A stretch of 64,000 bases of DNA from Streptomyces sp. NBC_01788 (GTDB lineage: Bacteria; Actinomycetota; Actinomycetes; Streptomycetales; Streptomycetaceae). A program made the position numbers and the translations under genes. Position 1 is the first letter of the stretch. Every line of letters begins with the position of its first letter. Below the pieces are notes generated by a model. It was not told the DNA's origin. It searched no databases and worked only from the letters and a program-made list of their open reading frames with translations. The stretch covers positions 2,046,001 to 2,110,000 of the forward strand of contig NZ_CP109090.1 in assembly GCF_035917575.1 (NCBI RefSeq), written 5' to 3'. Of this stretch, positions 1-7,818 are shown piece after piece.

Positions 1-891
1 CTCGCCGCCGTCGGCACCCCCTCCGTCGCGGAGGCCGCCGCGCTCGCGCGCGGGGGCGAACTCCTCGTGCCCAAGCGGAAGTCGGAGCGCGCCGATGGGA
101 CGCCCGCGATGGCCACCTGCGCGGTCGTACGGCGGCCGGGGCGCGGTCGGCTCGCGGTCGTCGGGTTGGGTCCCGGCGCCCGGGACCTCCTCACGCCGCG
201 CGCGCGGGCGGAGTTGCGGCGTGCCTCCGTTCTCGTGGGGCTCGACCAGTATGTCGACCAGGTCCGCGACCTGCTGCGGCCCGGCACCCGCATCCTCCAG
301 TCGGGTCTCGGCGCGGAGGAGGAGCGGGCGCGCACGGCGGTCGCCGAGGCCCGGCGCGGGCATGCCGTCGCGCTGATCGGCAGCGGCGACGCGGGGGTGT
401 ACGCGATGGCCTCGCCCGCGCTGGCCGAAGCGTCCGACGACATCGACGTCGTCGGGGTCCCCGGCGTCACGGCCGCCCTCGCCGCGGGCGCCCTTCTCGG
501 CGCCCCCCTGGGCCACGACCATGTCTCGATCAGCCTCTCCGATCTGCACACCCCCTGGGAGGTCATCGAGCGGCGGGTGCGGGCGGCGGCCGAGGCGGAC
601 CTCGTCGTGACGTTCTACAACCCCCGCTCCCGGGGCCGGGACTGGCAGCTGCCGAAGGCGCTGATGGTCCTGGCGGAGCACCGGGAGCCGGCGACGCCGG
701 TCGGTGTCGTACGGAACGCGTCCCGGCCGGACGAGTCCAGCCGGGTGACGACGCTGGCCACGCTCGACCCGGAGACGGTCGACATGATGACGGTCGTGAC
801 CGTGGGCAACACCGCGACCCGAGAGATCGCGGGGCGCATGGTCACGCCGCGCGGCTACCGCTGGCAGGCGTCCGGGGAGGAGCCGAAGTGA
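1..891 (+). CDS. cobJ: CbiG/CobJ fusion, 3' part: cobalamin biosynthesis, precorrin-3B C17-methyltransferase
   Basis: The frame is open from base 1, so the gene begins left of the window. The first ~30 codons (AVGTPSVAEAAAL, then VPKRKS) resemble the C-terminal end of CbiG, the cobalt-precorrin-5A hydrolase. A full SAM-dependent tetrapyrrole methylase follows: VVGLGPGARDLLTPRA at the SAM-binding start, VALIGSGDAGVYAM in the middle, and VTFYNPRSR plus VVRNASRP typical of precorrin-3B C17-methyltransferase (CobJ/CbiH). CobJ methylates C17 and drives ring contraction in corrin synthesis, in the cytoplasm. Streptomyces often carry CbiG and CobJ as one fused chain, which fits here. The stop overlaps the start of the next gene by 4 bases, so translation is likely coupled. 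A GTG at 67 could be mistaken for a start, but homology-like residues continue upstream of it. The methyltransferase identity is firm; the CbiG part rests on a short stretch. Confidence 0.9.
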   Translation, partial: LAAVGTPSVAEAAALARGGELLVPKRKSERADGTPAMATCAVVRRPGRGRLAVVGLGPGARDLLTPRARAELRRASVLVGLDQYVDQVRDLLRPGTRILQSGLGAEEERARTAVAEARRGHAVALIGSGDAGVYAMASPALAEASDDIDVVGVPGVTAALAAGALLGAPLGHDHVSISLSDLHTPWEVIERRVRAAAEADLVVTFYNPRSRGRDWQLPKALMVLAEHREPATPVGVVRNASRPDESSRVTTLATLDPETVDMMTVVTVGNTATREIAGRMVTPRGYRWQASGEEPK

Positions 892-1511
892 ACCGTGTCG
901 TCCACCCGATCGAGCAGGAGTCGTTCCGGCGGCTGCGCGCCCGCCTGGACACCTCGCACTTCGCGCCGCTGACGCGGGCGGTGGTGGAGCGGGTCGTTCA
1001 TTCCTCCGCCGACCTGGAGTACGCGTCCGACCTCGTCATGGACGAGGGCGAGCTGCTGACGGCGCACGCCGCGCTGCACGCGGGGGCTCCCGTGGTCGCG
1101 GACGTGGAGATGGTGGCCGCCGGGATCACCCGGCGCGAGACCGTCTGCCGGCTCAAGGGCGCCAGGTCGGGTCCCGGGATGACCCGCTCCGCGCACGCGA
1201 TCCGGCTGGCGTACGAGGACGTCGGCCCGGGCGCGCTCTGGGTGATCGGCTGCGCGCCGACCGCCCTGGAGGAGCTGCTGAAGCTGAACGCCGCCCCCGC
1301 GCTCGTCATCGGCCTGCCCGTCGGTTTCGTCGGGGCGGCCGAGTCCAAGGCCGCGTTGCGCGAGAGCGGGCTGCCCGCCGTGAGCAACGTGTCCGAGAAG
1401 GGCGGTTCGGCGGTCGCTGCGGCCGCGCTCAACGCCCTTCTGTACCAACCCAGTTCGTTTGAATCGCCTGAACCGCTCGCATCGCTTGAATCGCTCGAGG
1501 AGACCCTGTGA
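888..1511 (+). CDS. cobH: precorrin-8X methylmutase
   Basis: The product moves the methyl group from C11 to C12 of precorrin-8X to give hydrogenobyrinate, a late step of corrin ring synthesis. The 207-residue protein shows family stretches: HPIEQESFRRL at the N-terminus, DLEYASDL around residue 45, HAALHAGAPVVADVEMV around residue 60, and IGLPVGFVGAAESK near residue 145, the conserved substrate-binding region of CobH/CbiC. The GTG start overlaps the cobJ stop (GTGA). The last ~17 residues are a low-complexity Ser/Glu/Leu tail encoded by imperfect short repeats at about 1455-1497. This tail is probably a strain-specific extension with no catalytic role. Confidence 0.93.
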   Translation: MNRVVHPIEQESFRRLRARLDTSHFAPLTRAVVERVVHSSADLEYASDLVMDEGELLTAHAALHAGAPVVADVEMVAAGITRRETVCRLKGARSGPGMTRSAHAIRLAYEDVGPGALWVIGCAPTALEELLKLNAAPALVIGLPVGFVGAAESKAALRESGLPAVSNVSEKGGSAVAAAALNALLYQPSSFESPEPLASLESLEETL

Positions 1512-2428
1512 CCACCCCGCCGCCGCCCGCTCTGCTCATCGCCGGTCACGGCACCCGGGACGACGCCGGAGCCGAGGCGTTCCGCGACTTCGTACGGGAG
1601 TTGGGGCGCCGTCACCCCGAACTGCCCGTCGCGGGCGGCTTCATCGAACTGTCCCCGCCGCCGCTGGGCGAGGCCGTCGCCGAGCTGGTGGAGCGGGGCG
1701 TACGCCGGTTCGCCGCCGTACCGCTGATGCTGGTGTCCGCAGGGCACGCCAAGGGCGACATTCCGGCGGCGCTGGCCCGTGAGAAGGAACGGCACCCGGG
1801 GATCTCGTACACCTACGGCCGGCCGCTGGGCCCGCACCCCTCACTTCTGCGGGTGCTGGAGCGGCGGCTGGACGAGGCGGTCGATCCGTCCTGGGACCGC
1901 TCCGAGGTGACGGTGCTGCTGGTCGGGCGCGGCTCGACCGACCCGGACGCCAACGCCGAGGTGCACAAGGCGGCGCGGCTGCTGTGGGAGGGACGTGGGT
2001 ACGCGGGCGTGGAGACGGCGTTCGTGTCGCTCGCGGCGCCGGACGTGCCGAGCGGGCTCGACCGGTGCGTGAAGCTGGGCGCGCGGCGGATCGTCGTGCT
2101 GCCGTACTTCCTGTTCACGGGCATCCTGCCGGACCGCGTGCGGCGGCAGACGGCGGACTGGGCGGCGGCGCACCCGGAGACCGATGTGCGCTCGGCGGAC
2201 GTGATCGGGCCGGAGCCGGAGCTGCTGGACCTGGTGATGGAGCGGTACGAGGAGGCGGTGAAGGGCGATCTGCGGATGAACTGCGACTCGTGCGTGTACC
2301 GGATCGCGCTGCCGGGCTTCGAGGACAAGGTGGGGCTGCCGCAGCAGCCGCACTTCCACCCGGACGACGACGGGCACGGACACGGGCACCACCATCATGG
2401 AGGGCACTCTCACTCCCATGCGCACTGA
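1508..2428 (+). CDS. cbiX: sirohydrochlorin/cobalt chelatase CbiX-type with histidine-rich tail
   Basis: The 306-residue protein has the two tandem chelatase half-domains of the large CbiX/SirB family. The first opens with LLIAGHGTRD (residues ~8-17), the second with VLLVGRGSTDPDAN (~137-150), and the catalytic-site histidine of the first half is in HGTRD. VSAGHAKGDIP (~77-87) is also a conserved metal-site region. Family members insert cobalt or iron into sirohydrochlorin; the location in a cobalamin operon favours cobalt. The C-terminus carries HFHPDDDGHGHGHHHH and further His/Gly residues, a metal-storage or delivery tail seen in some CbiX proteins. The GTG start overlaps the cobH stop by 4 bases. 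The 3' end overlaps the next gene's start region, so the operon is tightly coupled. Confidence 0.9.
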   Translation: MTTPPPPALLIAGHGTRDDAGAEAFRDFVRELGRRHPELPVAGGFIELSPPPLGEAVAELVERGVRRFAAVPLMLVSAGHAKGDIPAALAREKERHPGISYTYGRPLGPHPSLLRVLERRLDEAVDPSWDRSEVTVLLVGRGSTDPDANAEVHKAARLLWEGRGYAGVETAFVSLAAPDVPSGLDRCVKLGARRIVVLPYFLFTGILPDRVRRQTADWAAAHPETDVRSADVIGPEPELLDLVMERYEEAVKGDLRMNCDSCVYRIALPGFEDKVGLPQQPHFHPDDDGHGHGHHHHGGHSHSHAH

Positions 2429-3491
2429 GGACGCGGCCGGGCACGATCTGCGGCACCACGGGGACGCCGAGGTCCGCGACGACGGGGCGGCACTGGTGGA
2501 CCTCGCCGTGAACGTGCGGACGGACGCGCCGCCGGGATGGCTGCGGGAGCGGATCGCCGCCTCGCTGACCGGTCTCGCCGCCTACCCGGACGGGCGGGCC
2601 GCGCGGGCGGCGGTGGCGGCGCGGCACGGGCTGCCGGTGGAGCGGGTGCTGCTGACGGCGGGCGCGGCGGAGGCGTTCGTGCTGCTGGCACGGGCGCTGA
2701 AGGTGCGGCGGCCGGTCGTCGTGCATCCGCAGTTCACCGAGCCGGAGGCGGCGCTGCGGGACGCGGGGCACACAGTGGACCGGGTGCTGCTGCGGGCACA
2801 GGACGGCTTCCGGCTCGATCCGGCGGCCGTCCCCGAGGACGCGGACCTGGTGGTGGTCGGCAACCCGACGAACCCGACATCGGTGCTGCATCCGGCCGCG
2901 TCCGTCGCCGGACTGGCCCGTCCGGGACGGGTGCTGGTGGTCGACGAGGCCTTCATGGACGCGGTGCCGGGCGAGCGGGAGTCGCTGGCGGGGCGGACGG
3001 ACGTGCCCGGCCTCGTGGTACTGCGCAGCCTGACCAAGACGTGGGGTCTCGCGGGGCTGCGGATCGGCTACGTGTTGTCGTCGCCCGAGGTGATCGCCGA
3101 GCTGGAGCGTGCCCAGCCGCTGTGGCCGGTGTCCACTCCGGCGCTCGCGGCGGCGGTGGCGTGCGTGGAGCCGCGGGCGCTGGCCGAGGCGGAGGCCGCG
3201 GCCCGCCGTATCGCCGCGGACCGGGCCCACCTGGTGGCGGCCCTGGACTCCTTCGCGGGTCACGGGGTGCGGGTGGTGCGACCGGCCGAGGGCCCCTTCG
3301 TGCTGGTGCGCGTGCCGGGGGCGGCGGACGTACGGCGGCGGTTGCGCGGGCTGGGATACGCGGTACGGCGCGGGGACACGTTCCCCGGTCTTGGCGGGGA
3401 CTGGCTGCGGCTGGCGGTGCGGGACAGGGGGACGGTGGACGGCTTCGTCCGTGCCCTGGGCTCGGCGCTGGCGCCGCCCACCGTTCCCTGA
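2418..3491 (+). CDS. cobC: PLP-dependent aminotransferase-fold protein of the cobalamin operon (CobC-type)
   Basis: A fold type I PLP enzyme of about 357 residues, related to histidinol-phosphate aminotransferase and threonine-phosphate decarboxylase (CobD/CobC). Visible motifs are NPTNPTSVL (around residue 153), DEAFMDAVPGE (~176) and the PLP-lysine region SLTKTWGLAGLRIGY (~199-213). In corrin synthesis this family makes the aminopropanol linker precursor. The gene order CbiX then CobC matches actinobacterial operons. I chose the ATG at 2418; an in-frame ATG at 2397 would add seven residues (MEGTLTP) and overlaps the CbiX tail more deeply. It is the last gene of the operon, followed by a strong hairpin at 3500-3533. 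Confidence 0.85.
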   Translation: MRTEDAAGHDLRHHGDAEVRDDGAALVDLAVNVRTDAPPGWLRERIAASLTGLAAYPDGRAARAAVAARHGLPVERVLLTAGAAEAFVLLARALKVRRPVVVHPQFTEPEAALRDAGHTVDRVLLRAQDGFRLDPAAVPEDADLVVVGNPTNPTSVLHPAASVAGLARPGRVLVVDEAFMDAVPGERESLAGRTDVPGLVVLRSLTKTWGLAGLRIGYVLSSPEVIAELERAQPLWPVSTPALAAAVACVEPRALAEAEAAARRIAADRAHLVAALDSFAGHGVRVVRPAEGPFVLVRVPGAADVRRRLRGLGYAVRRGDTFPGLGGDWLRLAVRDRGTVDGFVRALGSALAPPTVP

Positions 3492-3499
3492 CTCACCGC

Positions 3500-3533
3500 G
3501 CCGGGAAGTCCCGCCGGACCTGGACTTCCCGGC
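3500..3533. terminator. hairpin terminator after the cobalamin operon
   Basis: Perfect 12-bp inverted repeat (gccgggaagtcc / ggacttcccggc) with a 10-base loop, lying between two convergent genes that end at 3491 and 3551. It can serve both strands. No T-run follows, as is usual in Streptomyces. Confidence 0.7.
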
Positions 3534-3550
3534 CGGCCGCGAGGCGGCTG

Positions 3551-4594
3551 TCAGCCGCGGCGCCGGCGTGCAACCGCCAGCGCGCCTCCCCCCGCCGCCA
3601 GCAGGACGGCGGAGCCCGCCGCCAGGTACGGCGTGACGGAGCTGCCGCCCGTCTCCGCCAGGTCGACGGTCTTCTTCTCGGAGACGGTCTGCGGCTTCAC
3701 GTCGGCGGCGTCCTGGGGCTTGACGTCGTCACTTCCGGGCTTGTCGTCGCCGCCCTGGGGCTTGTCGCCCCCCTGAGGCTTGTCTTCGGTCCCCTGAGGC
3801 TTGTCGTCGGTCCCCTGGGGCTTGTCGTCGCCGCCCTGTTCGGCGGGCGGGGCCGCCTCCTTCTCCGGAGCCTTCGGGGACTCGCAGGTCGCCCTGGCGA
3901 GGGTGACCGTGCCCTCCACCTCGGCCACGTTCAGCTTGAGCGGGTTGACGGAGACCTTGAGCTCCAGGGCCGTCGCGGCGGCCGTCCTCGAGGTCGTCTC
4001 CCGCTTCGACAGGTCCAGGCGGACCTCGCCGACGCCGGGGACGCGGACGTCGGTCGTGCCGCCGGCGCTCAGCGTCACCTTCTTGCCGAGCACCTTCACC
4101 GAGCCCAGGACGTTGCTGCTGGCGACCGGGGACTCGCCGGCCTCGCAGGTCGCCTTGGACGTGACCTGGTCGACCTCGATCAGGGACAGCAGGGGCAGGC
4201 CGGGGACATGGATGCGGGCGTGGGCCAGTTCGACGAAGCCCTCCGCCTTGTCCGCGGAGACGGTCGCGTCGGTCTTCGCCACGTCCGCGCGGATCACGCT
4301 GAAGGGCTTTCCGCCGTCGACGCCGTCGAGACGCGCGGTCAGCGCGGTCTGCTGCGCGCTCCGCGGTGCCTCGACCTCGTTGAGGGAGACCGCGAGCGGG
4401 ACGTTCACCGTCTTGTTGACCAGGGACACGTCCAGCCCGGTGCGCAGGACGGAGGCGCTCGCGTGACCCTCCTGCCCGCCGGTCGCGTGCGCGGACCCGG
4501 CGCCGATCAGCGTCACCGGCCCGGCGGCCAGCACGGTGGCCGCGGCGACGGAGGCGCAACGACGGGCGGACATGCGGAAGTTGTTGCCGTTCAA
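3551..4594 (-). CDS. SCO1860-type LAETG-anchored surface protein
   Basis: A secreted protein of about 347 residues. The N-terminus has a positively charged start and a hydrophobic stretch (SVAAATVLAAGPVTLIGAG) ending near SAHA, a signal peptide. The body has two similar all-beta-looking halves, each with a cysteine (ATCEAGES and ATCESPKA). A spacer of repeated DKPQG units (residues ~265-300) follows. The C-terminus is a sorting signal: LAETGG, a hydrophobic span and RRRRG, the pattern handled by class E sortases of Streptomyces. The protein is therefore probably linked to the cell wall. The start is a TTG at 4592-4594 with a GGGGG ribosome site ahead; ATG at 4573 and a longer start at 4645 are alternatives. 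Function is unknown. Its place next to the cobalamin genes matches the arrangement known for this family. Confidence 0.85.
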   Translation of the reverse strand: MNGNNFRMSARRCASVAAATVLAAGPVTLIGAGSAHATGGQEGHASASVLRTGLDVSLVNKTVNVPLAVSLNEVEAPRSAQQTALTARLDGVDGGKPFSVIRADVAKTDATVSADKAEGFVELAHARIHVPGLPLLSLIEVDQVTSKATCEAGESPVASSNVLGSVKVLGKKVTLSAGGTTDVRVPGVGEVRLDLSKRETTSRTAAATALELKVSVNPLKLNVAEVEGTVTLARATCESPKAPEKEAAPPAEQGGDDKPQGTDDKPQGTEDKPQGGDKPQGGDDKPGSDDVKPQDAADVKPQTVSEKKTVDLAETGGSSVTPYLAAGSAVLLAAGGGALAVARRRRG

Positions 4595-4761
4595 GGTGTG
4601 GGACCCCCAGAAAGGAATGCTTGGGACCCGGTAAGAATTACGCACTAAGGGTGAACCGTCAGCGATCCAGGGTTACTTCACCCTTTCGGGAGGTTTCCGT
4701 CCGCTCGTTCGATTTTCCGGGTACGGGCGTTCCCTCCGGCCACTCCCGTGACAGACGACTG

Positions 4762-4977
4762 TCAGCAGACCGCGCAACCCCCGGAGTAGGGCAGGAAGGC
4801 ACCCCAGGCCTCCCGGCTGACATGCACCTTGGCACCCCTCATGTTCTTCGAGTCCCGTACGACGACCTGGCCGACCGTCTCGGCGACCTCAACGCAGTTA
4901 CCGCCGCCCGAGCCGCTGTAGCTGCTCTTCCGCCACACCAACTGACCACGGTCGCCGGTGTCCTGCCGCGGGTTCAT
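4762..4977 (-). CDS. DUF397 domain protein
   Basis: A 71-residue protein with the diagnostic DUF397 core: WRKSSYSGSGGGNCVEVA (residues ~15-32) and VVVRDSKN (~38-45), followed by a W/F-rich end. Such proteins are abundant in Streptomyces and usually follow a gene for an XRE-type regulator, with which they act in developmental or antibiotic control (the WhiJ/BldB-like families). Here no intact XRE gene lies upstream, only a short unrecognised frame ending 8 bases before this start. GGAG stands just ahead of the ATG. The gene may be an orphan left after loss of its partner. Confidence 0.85.
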   Translation of the reverse strand: MNPRQDTGDRGQLVWRKSSYSGSGGGNCVEVAETVGQVVVRDSKNMRGAKVHVSREAWGAFLPYSGGCAVC

Positions 4978-4984
4978 GCCGCTC

Positions 4985-5143
4985 CTACAAGTCGTTCGAT
5001 AATTCTTTTCTGGTCACGCGAGACGCAACGGCCAAAAGATCCACCTCCGCAGCCCCGGAGATGAAGAAGAGGTACGCCTCGCCGCACTCCCCTCCTTCGT
5101 CATGCACTTCCGCTACCTCCTGTTCGGCAAGGAGGAGGCACAT
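4985..5143 (-). CDS. short unrecognised ORF upstream of the DUF397 gene
   Basis: An open frame of about 52 residues from an ATG at 5143 (a longer frame reaches 5227). It ends 8 bases before the DUF397 start, the position where an XRE regulator usually sits. The sequence (for example EVDLLAVASRVTRKEL) does not match a regulator I know, and I see no helix-turn-helix. It may be the displaced 3' end of a lost regulator, or not a gene. Coding bias is weaker than in the neighbours. Confidence 0.3.
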   Translation of the reverse strand: MCLLLAEQEVAEVHDEGGECGEAYLFFISGAAEVDLLAVASRVTRKELSNDL

Positions 5144-5335
5144 GGATCTCAACGATGATGTCCATAAGGGCATTGCCCCTGGCCAAGACCCGGCCGCATG
5201 CTCCGCTCCTGAAATGCCGCGACGCACGACAAACCAACGTGAAACAGACGCATCTGACTACGCCGAAGCCCTGAGTCCCCCTCCGACCGCACACGACAAC
5301 GGAGCGGACCGAAACGGCCCGCTCCGCGCCTCGGA

Positions 5336-5743
5336 TTACTTGTGAATCGTCGCGCAGGCCTTGGTCCCCGGGTAATTGTGCCAGTACCCGCAGATCTTGC
5401 TGCCGTCCGCCGCTGAAAGCCCCCAGGTGGTTCCGACCGTCTTCTTCTCGACCCGCGCGGCACTGACGGTTTGGCTCATAAAACCGCCCGACCCGTCCGT
5501 GAAGTCGATGTGCGCGTAATCGGTCCAGGCCCGGTTGTTCGACTGCTTGGACAGGTAGAAGCTGTCCACCTTGAGCCCGGTACCGTTCACCGTGATGCAA
5601 ACCGACCCGGACCCGTCCGTGGATCCCGCATTTCCGGTGCAGTTCGTGGCGCTGAACGGAGTGACATCTACCGCCTGCGCATTCCCGCCGAACATCGTGA
5701 CACCCATGACAGCGGCGGCGATTACGGTCAGAACCTTCTTCAA
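5336..5743 (-). CDS. small secreted protein of unknown function
   Basis: A 135-residue protein with a clear Sec signal: MKK start, hydrophobic stretch VLTVIAAAVMGVTMFG and a likely AQA cleavage site near residue 24. The mature part is about 110 residues, Ser/Thr/Gly-rich, with four cysteines (TNCTGN, SVCITV, KICGYW, KACATI) that could form two disulfides outside the cell. Its base composition is lower in GC than that of its neighbours and its codon use is less biased, which hints at recent arrival. I do not recognise the family. No operon partner is apparent: the gene ends facing the short ORF and DUF397 genes and begins next to a transposase remnant. Confidence 0.7.
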   Translation of the reverse strand: MKKVLTVIAAAVMGVTMFGGNAQAVDVTPFSATNCTGNAGSTDGSGSVCITVNGTGLKVDSFYLSKQSNNRAWTDYAHIDFTDGSGGFMSQTVSAARVEKKTVGTTWGLSAADGSKICGYWHNYPGTKACATIHK

Positions 5744-5833
5744 GTGGCTTCACACCTCAAGCAATTGAGCGGCAAGTGACAGGTTATATAAACAAGCTCC
5801 CGTGCACCGCAGCCACTCATTTCCGGCCCTGAT

Positions 5834-6233
5834 TTGACCAGTTCTCCACTTCTCAAACACGCCAAAGACCCCTCCGGGTTCGACTTCTCCGTGCTGACCG
5901 AGTTCCGAGCCCGGCTGGCCGGGGATGATGCGGGCGGGGGCGTGTTCGACGCGGTGCTGACCGCCGCTCGGGAAGCCGGGCTGGTCAAGCCGGGCAAGCG
6001 GCAGCGCACGGACGTCACCCACGTATTGGCCGCGACGAGGGACCTGAACCGGCTGGAGTTCGCGGTCGAGACGCCTGCGCAGATCCCGCTACCGGGGGCT
6101 CGCCAAAACCCGCTTGCAACACCACTTCACCGGTGCCGTCACCAACCTCGCACGCCTAGACGCCTGGCTCACCGGCAGACCCCTCGCCCGCACCCGCGTC
6201 TCACCCTTCGCAGCAATCCGCCCCGCTGGATGA
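5834..6233 (+). pseudogene. IS1182-type transposase remnant, internally deleted
   Basis: The frame at 5834 gives an N-terminal transposase stretch (GFDFSVLTEFRARL, then RQRTDVTHVLAATRDLNRLE) typical of IS1182-family enzymes. At about 6085 homology jumps, in another frame, to the normal C-terminal end (YRGLAKTRLQHHF, then TNLARLDAWL), stopping at 6231-6233. The catalytic middle is missing and the frame is shifted, so this is a dead copy carrying both ends of the gene. It marks an old insertion between the secreted-protein gene and the MBL hydrolase. Confidence 0.8.
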
Positions 6234-6248
6234 GATCCAGCGGGGCGG
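6218..6248. repeat. perfect 14-bp inverted repeat at the transposase remnant end
   Basis: ccgccccgctggat and its exact complement are separated by 3 bases and span the stop codon of the transposase remnant. It could be the terminator of the element or lie near its terminal repeat. It is perfect although the gene itself is broken. Confidence 0.65.
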
Positions 6249-6332
6249 ATTTACCAACAGCGTACGAGGCGCGGCGGTCGCGGTCGGACACCGGCGGCCG
6301 GGGCTGCCGGCCCCTTCGACGCCGGCGACGGC

Positions 6333-6762
6333 TCAGAAGGGGCCGTCGGGCAGTGCGCCCACCGTGTAGGTGTCGTAGATGTCGAGGAGGTCCTCCTCGG
6401 CACCCAGTCACACCTCCGGCGGCATCAGGCAGACCAGGGAGGTCAGCCGGCCCAGGGCGGTCAGTCCCGGCAGGCGGTCGGCCTCCTCCGTGGGAAGGGG
6501 ATCCGCGCCCGGCCACTCGGCGGACAGGGCGCTCAGGCAGTCGTGCCGGGCGCGGTTCTCGTCGACGGCCGGGCGCTCGTCCGTGACATGCCAGAGGCCC
6601 GCCGTCGGGACCGTCCGGCACGCGGCGACGAGCTGCCGCCGCAGTGCCGGGTCCGCGCCCTGCCAGGAGGCGGGGAGGGCCAGGCCGACCAGGGCCGCCG
6701 CGGCCTTCTCCTCCGCTTCGGTCAGCCGGTCCGGGGCAACGCCCAGCGCAGTCAGTCCGTAG
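6333..6762 (-). pseudogene. truncated hypothetical gene with in-frame stop
   Basis: Reading the minus strand from about 6762, a well-biased frame runs as LTALGVAPDRLTEAEEKAA ... RLTSLVCLMPPEV, meets a TGA at 6408-6410, and continues in the same frame with LGAEEDLLDIYDTYTVGAL to a stop at 6333-6335. Both segments look like genuine protein, so an inactivating stop seems to have arisen. The 5' end runs into the start region of the MBL gene without a start codon, so the gene is also truncated. I do not recognise the family. Confidence 0.6.
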
Positions 6763-6781
6763 TGAGAACGCGCAGAGCATC

Positions 6782-7669
6782 GTGCTGGGAGATGTCGAGA
6801 TCATCCGCCTCGTGGAGTGGCAGGGGGTGTACGCGCCGGCCCGCACGCTGGTCCCGGGCTCGTCGGAGCAGTTGTGGAAGGAGAACAAGGGCTGGCTCGC
6901 CCCGGACCACTGGTGTCCGGACAGCGATCAGGCGGTGGTCGCGCTGCAGACGTGGGTCCTGCGCAGCGGCGGCCGGACGATCGTGGTGGATCCGGGGCTG
7001 GGTGACGGCCGTGAGCGCCCTGGCTCGCCGTTCCACCACTGGCAGAGCGACTTCCTCGACCGGCTGACCCGGCAGGCCGGTGTCCGTCCGGAGGATGTGG
7101 ACGTCGTGGTCAACACACACCTCCACGCCGATCACGTCGGCTGGAACACCATGGGGCCTGCGGGAGAGTGGGTGCCGACGTTCCCCAACGCCCAGTATCT
7201 GCTGCCCGCCGCCGACGACTTCCACTTCGGTCCGTCCAACGCGTACGGGAACGGGCTGCGCGAGGACGACCGGCTGATCTACGAGGAGAGCATCGCTCCC
7301 CTCCACCAGGCCGGACAGGCCGTGCTGTGGGACGGCACGCACCGCATCGACGCCCGCCTCACCCTGGAGTCGGCCCCGGGCCACACGCCCGGCTCGTCCG
7401 TCCTGCGGCTCGACTCCGGGGGCGAACGGGCGGTCTTCGTCGGCGACCTGATGCACAGCCCGGTACAGATCCTCGCCCCCGCGTGCAGTAGCTGCCTGTG
7501 CCTGGACCCGGTACGGGCGGCGGCCGGCCGTCGCCGGATACTCGAGCGAGCGGCCGAAGCGAAGGAGTTGGCCATCCCCGCACACTTCGGCGGCGCGGGA
7601 GCCGTGGAGGTCCGGCGCGCGGGGAGCGGGTTCACGCTCGGGCGGTGGGCGGCGTATCAGACGCGGTAG
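6782..7669 (+). CDS. MBL-fold metallo-hydrolase
   Basis: A metallo-beta-lactamase-fold hydrolase of about 295 residues. The metal-binding signature THLHADHVGW (HxHxDH, residues ~112-121) is intact, as are the later ligands in SAPGHTPGS (~200) and FVGDLMHS (~223), with a final His in IPAHFGG. The overall form resembles lactonase-like or N-acyl-homoserine-lactonase-type members, but the substrate cannot be told. The start is uncertain: a GTG at 6782 is used here, yet homology-like residues (SENAQSIV) continue a few codons upstream without a start, right at the junction with a truncated gene. The native start may have been lost or replaced. The 3' end overlaps a decayed transposase on the other strand. 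Confidence 0.75.
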   Translation: MLGDVEIIRLVEWQGVYAPARTLVPGSSEQLWKENKGWLAPDHWCPDSDQAVVALQTWVLRSGGRTIVVDPGLGDGRERPGSPFHHWQSDFLDRLTRQAGVRPEDVDVVVNTHLHADHVGWNTMGPAGEWVPTFPNAQYLLPAADDFHFGPSNAYGNGLREDDRLIYEESIAPLHQAGQAVLWDGTHRIDARLTLESAPGHTPGSSVLRLDSGGERAVFVGDLMHSPVQILAPACSSCLCLDPVRAAAGRRRILERAAEAKELAIPAHFGGAGAVEVRRAGSGFTLGRWAAYQTR

Positions 7670-7815
7670 CCGACAAGGAGGACGAGCGCCGCGGAGGCAG
7701 ACGGACGATCTCGGCGGAAGACAGTCCGCGGCGACCAGGGCGAGTATCCCGTCCAGGCGAAGGCACGCTCGACCACCCGGCGGACCTTGCCCAGTCCGGA
7801 GCTGTGGGCGACGCC
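7657..7815 (-). pseudogene. IS5-type transposase C-terminal remnant
   Basis: On the minus strand, AHSSGLGKVRRVVERAFAW matches the conserved C-terminal block of IS5-family transposases (SGLG..RWVVERTFAW). After it the sequence diverges, and the stop at 7657-7659 lies inside the end of the MBL gene. Only the last ~50 codons remain. It is a second insertion scar within 2 kb. Confidence 0.6.
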
Positions 7816-7818
7816 GCC

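Noticed and set aside
1..300. Possible cobalamin riboswitch
   Set aside because: The cobalamin operon's beginning is outside the window; the first bases are coding.
2537..4648. 703-codon open frame on the plus strand
   Set aside because: It lies across cobC and the LAETG gene in other frames, is Gly/Ala/Arg-rich, and has no conserved motifs. It is a high-GC shadow.
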